Shown here: positions 1-7,182 of the stretch, piece by piece | Layout: each line of letters starts with the position of its first letter | How positions within the stretch are numbered: the first letter of the stretch is position 1 | From: Deltaproteobacteria bacterium GWC2_55_46 | Lineage (GTDB): Bacteria; Desulfobacterota; GWC2-55-46 | DNA: 64,000 bases | NCBI GenBank assembly: GCA_001595385.3 | Contig: LVEI03000001.1 | Span: 1,269,501 to 1,333,500, forward strand | Reading direction: 5' to 3' | The notes under the pieces: generated by a model | Told to the model about the DNA's origin: nothing | Seen by the model: only the letters and a program-made list of their open reading frames with translations | Database searches by the model: none | Program-made: the position numbers and the translations under genes

Positions 1-1220
1 ACGGTCCAGTCGATGAGCTTTAAGAGCACAAAGGTAGCCACGAACGCGTATCCGACGCTCGCGCCTACGGCTATCAGCTGCTTTACGAGGAGAGTCCCGC
101 CGTAGAAGAGCCCGTCGGCGCCCGCGGAGTTTATAGCGGTGGATGCGAAAAGTCCGGTCGCTATAGCGCCCCAGATGCCGCCTACGCCGTGTATGCCGAA
201 GGCGTCGAGCGAGTCGTCATAGCCAAGGAGCGGCTTTATGTATGTTACCGCTATATAGCAGATAACGCCTGCAGCCGCTCCGAGGAATATGGACGGCATC
301 GGCCCGACAAAACCCGCGGCAGGCGTTATCGCCACCAGCCCGGCTACAATCCCTGAGGCAAGGCCAAGGAGCGTCGGCTTGCCCCTGTGAAGCCACTCAG
401 CCGCCATCCAGGCCAGCGCCGCGGCGGCGGCAGCGGTGTTTGTCACCAGGAATGCCGAGGCCGCAAGGCCGTTCGCCCCGAGGGCGCTCCCGGCGTTGAA
501 GCCGAACCACCCGAACCAGAGAAGCCCTGCACCGATCAAGGTGAGCGGCAGGTTGTGCGGCATCATAAGCTCTGTCTTGTACCCCTTCCTCTTCCCCATC
601 GCAAGCGCGGCAGCCAGGGCCGCGACACCGGAGCTTATGTGGACGACTGTTCCGCCAGCGAAGTCGAGGGCGCCGAGAGCGCGGAGCCATCCGCCAACGC
701 CCCATACCCAGTGGGCGAGCGGGTCGTAGACCAGGGTTGTCCACAGGAGGGTGAATATGATGAAGGCCGAGAACTTCATCCTCTCGGCAAAGGCGCCGGC
801 GATGAGCGCAGGCGTTATTACCGCGAACATCATCTGGAATATCATGAAGGCCTGGTGCGGTATGGTCGCTGCGTAGTCGGTGTTCGGATCAGCGCCTACA
901 CCTGCGAGGCCGGCCCAGTCGAGCGAGCCTATGAGCCCGCCGATATCGGGGCCGAAGGCGAGGCTATAGCCCCAGAGCACCCACTGTATGCTTATGATGC
1001 AAAGGACCGCGAAGGACTGCATTATGGTACCGAGCACGTTTTTTCTCCTCACCATGCCGGAGTAGAAAAGGGCGAGGCCCGGCGCGGTCATAAGGAGCAC
1101 GAACGCGGTGGAGATGAGCACCCATGAGGTATCCCCCGTGTCAATTGGCGGCGGCCCGTCGGCCAGGGCCGTAAGCGGCATTAAAAAGAGCATTACAAGA
1201 GCCCAGATCATCGTCTTCAT
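1..1220 (-). CDS. amt: Ammonium transporter Amt (first copy, C-terminus cut by window edge)
   Basis: Inner-membrane ammonium channel of the Amt/MEP/Rh family. About 406 codons are open from the ATG at 1218-1220 to the window edge; the C-terminus lies outside. A signal-like N-terminus ends in LTALADG. Family landmarks seen: the entry motif [14 protein letters not shown], the first pore histidine in [25 protein letters not shown], and the second pore histidine in [11 protein letters not shown]. It starts 27 bases after glnK ends, behind an AGGAGGAAG ribosome site, so it should be co-transcribed with glnK, whose product blocks Amt channels. It is clearly homologous to the second amt at 1704-2987 but diverged, so this is an old duplication or separate acquisition. 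Confidence 0.95.
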   Translation of the reverse strand, partial: MKTMIWALVMLFLMPLTALADGPPPIDTGDTSWVLISTAFVLLMTAPGLALFYSGMVRRKNVLGTIMQSFAVLCIISIQWVLWGYSLAFGPDIGGLIGSLDWAGLAGVGADPNTDYAATIPHQAFMIFQMMFAVITPALIAGAFAERMKFSAFIIFTLLWTTLVYDPLAHWVWGVGGWLRALGALDFAGGTVVHISSGVAALAAALAMGKRKGYKTELMMPHNLPLTLIGAGLLWFGWFGFNAGSALGANGLAASAFLVTNTAAAAAALAWMAAEWLHRGKPTLLGLASGIVAGLVAITPAAGFVGPMPSIFLGAAAGVICYIAVTYIKPLLGYDDSLDAFGIHGVGGIWGAIATGLFASTAINSAGADGLFYGGTLLVKQLIAVGASVGYAFVATFVLLKLIDWT

Positions 1221-1247
1221 TTCCTTCCTCCTCAATCCTGTTTGTGA

Positions 1248-1692
<445 letters not shown>

Positions 1693-1703
1693 TTTAATTG
1701 ATT

Positions 1704-2987
1704 TTAGAAGTTGTAGCCGCTCTCTTCGTGCTGAGTGAGATCAAGCCCCTGTATCTCCTCCTCGTTCGATACCCTGAGGCCCACGACGAGGTCGACCACC
1801 TTTAGTATGACCAGCGTCCCCACGACCGAGACAAGGACCGTTACGCCCGCGCCGATAACCTGGCTCATGAGGAGCGCCGGGTTCCCGTGGATAAGCCCTG
1901 TTGCGCCGACCGAGGCGAGAAGGCCTGTTGCCAGAGTCCCCCATGTGCCTGCAACGCCGTGGATGCCGAAGACGTCGAGGGTGTCGTCATACTTGAGCCT
2001 GATCTTCATGATAGTCACGGCTATGTAGCAGAGGCCCGCCGCGACTACCCCTATCAGAATAGCCGCCTGGGGCGTTACGAAACCGGCTGCCGGAGTTATC
2101 GAACCAAGCCCGGCGACCGTACCCGACATGGCCCCAAGCATCGTGGGCTTGCCCCTGTGCGCCCATTCTATGAAAGCCCAGACGAGCGTGCCTACCGCCG
2201 CGGCGGTATTCGTGGTGACGAAAGCGTTTACCGCCACTCCGTCTGCCGCGAGGGCGCTCCCGGCGTTGAAGCCGAACCAGCCGAACCAGAGTATGCCCAT
2301 GCCTATGACAGTAAGCGTCAGGTTATGCGGCGGCATCAGCTCCCTCGGCCAACCCTTACGTCTGCCGACATATATCGCGGCAACGAGGGCGGAGATGCCG
2401 GAGCTCATGTGGACTACCATGCCGCCCGCGAAGTCAAGGACGCCGAGCGACTGAAGCCACCCCCCGCCCCAGACCCAGTGGGCGAGCGGGTCGTATACAA
2501 GAAACGCCCAGAGGATGCTAAAGAGGACTACCGCCGAGAACTTGATCCTCTCCGCCACGGCCCCTGTTATGAGCGCGACCGTTATGGCCGCGAACATGCC
2601 CTGGAAGACCATGAAGAGGAGGTGCGGTATCGTCCCCTTCGGCTCTATGCCTACGCCAGACAGGGCCGTAAAGTCAAGTCCGCCTATGAACCCGCCAGTA
2701 TCCGGGCCGAAAGAGAGCGTATATCCCAGGAGGACCCATTGGACGGTTATGAGGCAGAGTATGAAGAAGCTCTGCATGATGGTCGAGAGCACGTTCTTCT
2801 TTCTCGCCATGCCGGCGTAGAATATCGCGAGCCCCGGTATCATGAACATTACCATAGCCGTTGAGACCATCAGCCAGGCGGTGTCCGCCTTGTCTATCTC
2901 AGCGGCATCCGCCGCAAGAGAGCTCCCCTCAAACCCCAGGAACGCCAGAAAAAGCGCCCCCGCGTACAGAAACGTCCTCATAAACAT
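1704..2987 (-). CDS. amt: Ammonium transporter Amt (second, complete copy)
   Basis: Complete 427-residue Amt channel. Residues 1-26 form a signal-like segment ending SSLAADAAE; about eleven membrane helices follow. Pore residues are present: [27 protein letters not shown] (first pore His), [15 protein letters not shown] and FGIHGVAGTWG (second pore His). The hydrophilic tail EEEIQGLDLTQHEESGYNF is typical of bacterial Amt. A strong AGGAGG site lies just before the ATG. The gene sits between the outer-membrane protein gene (92 bases upstream) and glnK, and its 3' end is followed by the glnK terminator/antiterminator leader. Two Amt proteins in one operon may differ in affinity or in sensing; the sequence does not say which. 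Confidence 0.96.
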   Translation of the reverse strand: MFMRTFLYAGALFLAFLGFEGSSLAADAAEIDKADTAWLMVSTAMVMFMIPGLAIFYAGMARKKNVLSTIMQSFFILCLITVQWVLLGYTLSFGPDTGGFIGGLDFTALSGVGIEPKGTIPHLLFMVFQGMFAAITVALITGAVAERIKFSAVVLFSILWAFLVYDPLAHWVWGGGWLQSLGVLDFAGGMVVHMSSGISALVAAIYVGRRKGWPRELMPPHNLTLTVIGMGILWFGWFGFNAGSALAADGVAVNAFVTTNTAAAVGTLVWAFIEWAHRGKPTMLGAMSGTVAGLGSITPAAGFVTPQAAILIGVVAAGLCYIAVTIMKIRLKYDDTLDVFGIHGVAGTWGTLATGLLASVGATGLIHGNPALLMSQVIGAGVTVLVSVVGTLVILKVVDLVVGLRVSNEEEIQGLDLTQHEESGYNF

Positions 2988-3032
2988 CGTCCTCCTGATC
3001 TCCTTTGATCTTTTAAGGCCCCCTCGCGGGCA

Positions 3033-3050
3033 GCGGGCGTCTTTGCCGGC
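3033..3050 (-). promoter_or_regulatory. Single A1/G4 hexaloop stem in the amt leader
   Basis: The minus strand reads GCCGGC-(AAAGAC)-GCCCGC: a six-pair stem with one C-C mismatch closing a six-base loop with A at 1 and G at 4. I find no convincing partner hairpin upstream and no T-tract downstream, although GAGGCC/GGCCTT could pair around it. It may be a degenerate copy of the two better leaders in this operon. Confidence 0.35.
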
Positions 3051-3079
3051 CTCAGCGTATTTAATTGTATTTACTGCGT

Positions 3080-3811
3080 CTACTTATTGAAGACGTCGAA
3101 GTCTATGTCCACCTGCACGGTGACAGAGTCCTGGAACGCGCTGTCGTTCTGGTCGACGTAGGCGAAGATGACGCTGGTGTTCGGCGCGAACTTCCAGGAG
3201 AAGCCGTAGGAGAGAGCGCCAAACGAGCTATCGCCGCTCATGTAGTCGACGCAAAGCCACAGGTTCTCGGATATCTCGCTCATGACCCTTTCCCACGCGA
3301 GCATAACGCCCTGTTCATCCGCCTCGCCGTTCCCGTTGAGCAGGACCTCGTCGTTGCCGGTATAGGCCCCGGCAGATACCCTGCCGAAGTTGCCTAAGGT
3401 CTTCGCCGCCTTCGCGTAGATTATGTTCTGGTCGGTTACGCCTGATTTCGTGCCGAAGCCGTACCCGCCAACTGCAAGCGCGGGGAAGAACTCGCCGAAG
3501 GCCCCCTCCGGTATGCCGGCCTTGGCGTTAAAGAAGAGGGGATTGTTGCCCTCGATGTGGTCGAATCCGACCTCAAGGCCAAGCTTTTCCGTTGGAAGTA
3601 TCCCTGTAGTGAGCCCCAGGTTCGTGATAGTCGGAGTGTCGTTGCCATTCGTTGCCACATAGATATCGCTTGTCAGGTGGAATACCCCGTAGGCCTGCAC
3701 ATCTGTCGAAGGCGCCCAGATGTGCGTTGAAGGTGTAGCGAGGGCCCCTCCAGCGCTCAGCAGCACAGCTGCCGCTGCCGCGTAAAAACCTTTGATAAGT
3801 TGCTTTTTCAT
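3080..3811 (-). CDS. Predicted outer-membrane beta-barrel protein at head of the amt operon
   Basis: About 243 residues with a clear signal peptide (MKKQLIKGFY, hydrophobic core, cleavage near GGALATP) followed by alternating, aromatic-rich strands such as LSYGFSWKFAPNTSVIFAYV, which fits a small outer-membrane barrel. I cannot name the family. An upstream in-frame Met at 3865 exists, but the Met at 3811 is preferred because it starts the signal peptide and follows a GGAGGG ribosome site. It is the first gene after the sigma-54 promoter and hexaloop leader, and amt follows 92 bases later. The context suggests a role in taking up a nitrogen compound across the outer membrane; that is inference. 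Confidence 0.8.
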   Translation of the reverse strand: MKKQLIKGFYAAAAAVLLSAGGALATPSTHIWAPSTDVQAYGVFHLTSDIYVATNGNDTPTITNLGLTTGILPTEKLGLEVGFDHIEGNNPLFFNAKAGIPEGAFGEFFPALAVGGYGFGTKSGVTDQNIIYAKAAKTLGNFGRVSAGAYTGNDEVLLNGNGEADEQGVMLAWERVMSEISENLWLCVDYMSGDSSFGALSYGFSWKFAPNTSVIFAYVDQNDSAFQDSVTVQVDIDFDVFNK

Positions 3812-3872
3812 AGCTTTTTTTCCCTCCTGCTTTTTATGAAGTTTCTCTGGAACGCTTCTTTTCACCAGGGGG

Positions 3873-3901
3873 AATAAGGCGCCCCCTTGCGGATAGGCGC
3901 C
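3873..3901 (-). terminator. Terminator-like hairpin in the operon leader
   Basis: Minus-strand arms GGCGCC (3901-3896) and GGCGCC (3883-3878) pair, followed by TTATTCCCC, a weak T-tract. The 5' arm overlaps the second hexaloop hairpin (3894-3909), the same arrangement as in the glnK leader. The poor T-tract makes it a weaker terminator call. Confidence 0.5.
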
Positions 3902-3945
3902 ATTGCCTACAGTTTTTTTGGATTTACGGCTACGTCGTTGTAACC
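3894..3945 (-). promoter_or_regulatory. Candidate ANTAR-binding dual-hexaloop antiterminator (operon leader)
   Basis: On the minus strand, GGTTAC-(AACGAC)-GTAGCC (3945-3928, one G-T wobble) and TAGGC-(AATGGC)-GCCTA (3909-3894) are separated by an A-rich 18-base linker. Both loops are six bases with A1 and G4. The second hairpin overlaps the terminator 5' arm. The first hairpin would begin about 14 bases after the transcription start expected from the sigma-54 promoter at 3969-3984. Confidence 0.7.
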
Positions 3946-3968
3946 ACCTGAATAGTTATCTTGAATTA

Positions 3969-3984
3969 AGCAACTTCGGTGCCA
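3969..3984 (-). promoter_or_regulatory. Sigma-54 (RpoN) promoter of the outer-membrane protein-amt-glnK-amt operon
   Basis: The minus strand reads TGGCAC-C-GAAG-TTGCT. Against the consensus TGGCACG-N4-TTGC, only one non-core base differs, and the -24 GG and -12 GC have the correct spacing. Transcription would start near 3959. Sigma-54 promoters need an enhancer-binding activator, such as NtrC, and are typical of nitrogen genes. I could not make out a clear NtrC site upstream. Confidence 0.75.
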
Positions 3985-4071
3985 AAGCCGAGGCGCCCTG
4001 AATTCCTTGCTTTTTATCGATTTGCGGCCGGTCCTGAACCCGCCCCTGCAAAAACAATAATCACCGCTGCC

Positions 4072-4779
4072 CTATTTTTCAGCCATTCTCAGGAACCTCG
4101 CCACAAACGGGCTTGCCAGCCTGTGGAGCCCCTCGATATTCTCCGGGACCTTCTTGAGTATCTCTTGAGGGTCTATCTTGCCTTTAAGTCCGGAGAGCTC
4201 TTCGCCGTTGACGCCTATCCAGTCCCTTATCATCTCTTCTGTGACCTCGAGATGGAACTGGACGCCATAGGCCGCGGGGCCGACCTTTATGACCTGGTTC
4301 GGGAAAAACTCTGATGACGCGAGCCTTACCGCCCCAGGGGGCACGTCGAAGGTGTCGCCATGCCACTGGAAGACCGTGAACTCTTCAGGGAAGCCGATAA
4401 AGAGCCTGTCGCCTATCCCTTCATCTTCGAGGGCGACCTTGTACCAGCCTATCTCCTTCGCCTTGCCCTTGTAAACATCAGCGCCAGCCGCCTTTGCCAG
4501 AAGCTGAGAGCCCAGGCAGATGCCGAGGGTCGGCACCCTCTCCTTCAAGGCAGACTCGATGAGCCGCAGCTCGTCTTTTATGAACGGATATTTGTCTTCC
4601 TCGTAGACCCCCATCGGCCCGCCCATCACGATGAGCGCGTCATACCCGTCTATCCTTGAAGGCAGGACCGCCCCTTTGAACATATCGAAGTACTCGACCA
4701 TGAAGTCCTTCTCAAGGGGCCTTTTTATCGTCCCAAGCCCTTCATGCCTGACATGTCTTATTACAAGCGCTCTCGGCAT
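4072..4779 (-). CDS. Class-I glutamine amidotransferase (GuaA-like domain protein)
   Basis: 235 residues forming one class-I glutamine amidotransferase domain, which releases ammonia from glutamine or acts on gamma-glutamyl bonds. The catalytic triad is visible: nucleophile Cys in LGICLGSQLLA, and the His/Glu pair in YGVQFHLEVTEEM; FQWHGDTFDVPPGA is also typical. There is no synthetase domain, so it is not a full GMP synthase; such stand-alone proteins have varied or unknown substrates. It starts six bases after the ANTAR regulator gene, so the two should be co-transcribed, and the nitrogen operon follows in the same direction. The link to glutamine metabolism is suggestive only. Confidence 0.85.
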   Translation of the reverse strand: MPRALVIRHVRHEGLGTIKRPLEKDFMVEYFDMFKGAVLPSRIDGYDALIVMGGPMGVYEEDKYPFIKDELRLIESALKERVPTLGICLGSQLLAKAAGADVYKGKAKEIGWYKVALEDEGIGDRLFIGFPEEFTVFQWHGDTFDVPPGAVRLASSEFFPNQVIKVGPAAYGVQFHLEVTEEMIRDWIGVNGEELSGLKGKIDPQEILKKVPENIEGLHRLASPFVARFLRMAEK

Positions 4780-4785
4780 AGTCTT

Positions 4786-5361
4786 TTACCTTCCCTTTTC
4801 AAGGGCCATTATAAGCACTTCGGCTATCTCAGACATGCTCTTTCTCTTGTCCATGCTTATCTTTCTTATCCTCGCGAAGGCCTCGCTTTCGCTCAAGCCT
4901 TCCTTCTCCATGAGAAGACCCTTCGCCTTCTCCACGACCTTTCTGGTCTCAAGCGTCTTTTTGAGGTCTTCGTTCTCCCTGCGAAGGGCCTGAAACTCCC
5001 TGAACCTTGATATGGCAAGCTCTACCGCAGGGATGAGCTCCTCGGCCCTCAGAGGCTTCATGAGGTATGCCATGACCCCGGCCTCTGCCGCCCTCCTTAC
5101 GGTCTCCTCGTCGTCGCTCCCCGTAAGGAGGACGATGGGCTTGGGGAAGCTGTGGCTTATTTCGAAAGCTGCCTCTATGCCGTCCTTAACAGGCATCTTG
5201 ACGTCCATTATAATGAGGTCCGGGTCCTTAAGCCTGCATATCTCAAGGGCTTCCATGCCGTTTGTGCCCTCCGCGACGATCGCGAAGCCGGCATCCTCTA
5301 TAAAACCCCTGAGGATAAGTCTCTCTGTGTCGTTATCATCTATGATGGCTATCTTTTTCAT
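4786..5361 (-). CDS. Response regulator with RNA-binding ANTAR output domain
   Basis: About 191 residues. An N-terminal receiver domain (MKKIAIIDDND, phospho-acceptor Asp in LIIMDVKMPVKDG, switch Thr in LLTGSDDE, Lys in YLMKPLR) joins through a coiled linker (REFQALRRENEDLKKTLETR) to a C-terminal ANTAR domain (KVVEKAKGLLMEKEGLSESE and on to the end). ANTAR proteins bind paired hexaloop RNA stems and prevent termination; examples are NasR, EutV and Geobacter GnfR, the last of which controls nitrogen genes. Two such RNA elements sit just downstream in the amt operon, so this is the likely regulator. The cognate histidine kinase is not next to it. An in-frame Met ten residues upstream (5391) is possible; neither start has a strong ribosome site. 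Confidence 0.93.
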   Translation of the reverse strand: MKKIAIIDDNDTERLILRGFIEDAGFAIVAEGTNGMEALEICRLKDPDLIIMDVKMPVKDGIEAAFEISHSFPKPIVLLTGSDDEETVRRAAEAGVMAYLMKPLRAEELIPAVELAISRFREFQALRRENEDLKKTLETRKVVEKAKGLLMEKEGLSESEAFARIRKISMDKRKSMSEIAEVLIMALEKGR

Positions 5362-5477
5362 GCCTGAGGTAGAAAGCAAATTAGATGCCATCAGGTTTTT
5401 TATTGATCTAACAGGTCTTTATGGACAGTCGGTTGGATGAGGCGCGGGAAAAGTGGACGTTTTTGAGGCTAAAGTGA

Positions 5478-6932
5478 TTAAGATTTGTGCAACCTGGCCT
5501 TGGCAGCCATGTAGACCTCGATGTACCTGCTGGCGGCGTCATCCCATGAAAAATTCTCTTTCATACCCTTCTCTTGTAGCCCTTTCCACGCCTTCTTGTT
5601 GCCGAAGAGCTTTAGCGCCTCGGCTACCTTTTGAACGAGCGCAGGAGCCGAATACTCCTTGAATTTAAAGCCTGTCCCGTTGCCTTCGGAATAATCCGTT
5701 ACGGTATCGTCAAGTCCGCCTGTTGCGCGCACGACCGGCACGGTGCCGTACTTGAGGCTATATATCTGGTTCAACCCGCATGGCTCGTACCTCGAAGGCA
5801 TGAGGAAGATATCGGCCCCGGCCTCAACCAGGTGAGAGAGGTGGCCGTTGAAGGCGACCTTCACCGAAAGCTTCTCGGGGTAAGACCTGGCCAGGCCGGC
5901 AAGGAGGTCCTGGTATCTCCTGTCGCCTGAGCCGAGGATGACCAGCGCGAGATCCATCTTCATAAGCTCTGGCATCGCCTCGGCGAGTATATCTATGCCC
6001 TTCTGGTCGGCAAGCCTGGTTATCATGCCTATAAGAGGCGTCCTGGCCTTGACCTTAAGACCGAAATCCTTCAGGAGCTTTTTTCTGCAGGCCGATTTGC
6101 CCTTGAGGTCTTCTGTCGAATAGTTCTCCGGTATGGCGGTGTCTGTCGCCGGGTCCCATTCCGTATAATCGACCCCGTTCAGTATGCCGAAGAGGTCATC
6201 CTTGCGTTTGCTCAATACCCCTTCGAGGCCGTAGCCGTACTCAGGGGTCTGTATCTCAAGGCTGTAGCCTTTGCTTACGGTCGTTATAGCCTCAGAGAAG
6301 ACTATACCGGCCTTAAGGAGGCTAAGGTTGCCCCAGAACTCGAGCCCCTCCGGGTTCAGCATGTAATATCCGAGGCCGGTAATGTCGTAAAGATTGGCGG
6401 GGAACTGCCCCTGATAGGCTATATTATGGACGGTAAAGACAGTCGCTGTTTTCGAAAAAGCGGGGTCGCCCCTGTAGATGTCATTGAGATACGCGGGTAT
6501 GAGGCCTGTCTGCCAGTCGTTGCAGTGGATGATGTCGGGCTTGAGATCAAGCGCCTTTATTACCTCAAGGACGGCCCTTGAGAAGAAGGCGTACCTTTCG
6601 AGGTTGTCGAAGTAATCCCCTTCAGGGGTGCCATAGAGGTACGACCTGTCGAAGAACTCATCCCTTTTTATGAAGTGGACGCTCACGCCCTGATGGTCGG
6701 CAAGGAGGACCTCGGCGTTTATTATCCTCCTTCCCATGTTGACGGGCACTTCGAGGGTCTTTTCGACCTCAAGGTGTTTGCCTGCAATCTCCCTGTAATA
6801 TGGCATGAAAAGGTGGACCTCGCAGCCCATCTGCTTCAATGCGGCCGGGAGAGACCCGCTTACGTCCGCAAGGCCGCCGGTCTTGGCAAACGGCGCGGCC
6901 TCAGGGGCCGCTATGACAACGTTAAGCGCCAT
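5478..6932 (-). CDS. glgA: Glycogen synthase (ADP-glucose type, GT5)
   Basis: 484 residues, normal length for bacterial GlgA, which transfers glucose from ADP-glucose to alpha-1,4-glucan. The N-terminal ADP-glucose-binding motif KTGGLADVSGSLP is present at residues 17-29, VFTVHNIAYQGQFP lies in the GT5 domain, and the C-terminal GT1-like domain has LMPSRYEPCGLNQIYSLKYG with the conserved Glu, then RATGGLDDTV. It is on the same strand as the ANTAR regulator 116 bases downstream, but the functional link is unclear. No other glycogen gene is in the window. Confidence 0.95.
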   Translation of the reverse strand: MALNVVIAAPEAAPFAKTGGLADVSGSLPAALKQMGCEVHLFMPYYREIAGKHLEVEKTLEVPVNMGRRIINAEVLLADHQGVSVHFIKRDEFFDRSYLYGTPEGDYFDNLERYAFFSRAVLEVIKALDLKPDIIHCNDWQTGLIPAYLNDIYRGDPAFSKTATVFTVHNIAYQGQFPANLYDITGLGYYMLNPEGLEFWGNLSLLKAGIVFSEAITTVSKGYSLEIQTPEYGYGLEGVLSKRKDDLFGILNGVDYTEWDPATDTAIPENYSTEDLKGKSACRKKLLKDFGLKVKARTPLIGMITRLADQKGIDILAEAMPELMKMDLALVILGSGDRRYQDLLAGLARSYPEKLSVKVAFNGHLSHLVEAGADIFLMPSRYEPCGLNQIYSLKYGTVPVVRATGGLDDTVTDYSEGNGTGFKFKEYSAPALVQKVAEALKLFGNKKAWKGLQEKGMKENFSWDDAASRYIEVYMAAKARLHKS

Positions 6933-7087
6933 AAGAAGAAAACTTAGCAGAAAAATGAAAGGGTTTCAAGTGGCGGTTGAAATAAAACACATGCGCCGAA
7001 CTCATTCGCCGACAGAGATCTTCTTCCCATTGCCACTCCCCTGCCCTTTGTGTTAATTTGAATGAGTATAAAAATCGATGCTTCTTT

Positions 7088-7170
7088 CCCCTCTTTTTAA
7101 AAGAGGGGCATGGGGAGATTATTCTGGAATTCGACCATAATCCCCCGTAGCCCCTTATAGAAAAGAGGGC
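7088..7170. repeat. Short palindromic intergenic repeat, family 2
   Basis: Contains the inverted repeat CCCCTCTTTT-T-AAAAGAGGGG (7088-7108), then GGGGAGATTATT and AATCCCCC tracts and a partly repeated second palindrome (7157-7170) running up to uvrD. Similar G/C-run hairpins with GGGGATTATT-like tails occur at 28101-28140 and, more degenerate, near 22020-22060. They look like copies of a small dispersed intergenic repeat. Confidence 0.45.
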
Positions 7171-7182
7171 TACAATAACACG

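Noticed and set aside
387-1127. Long plus-strand open frame opposite the first amt
   Set aside because: Antisense of a well-conserved Amt frame; composition (Arg/Gly/Glu-rich) is that of a shadow frame.
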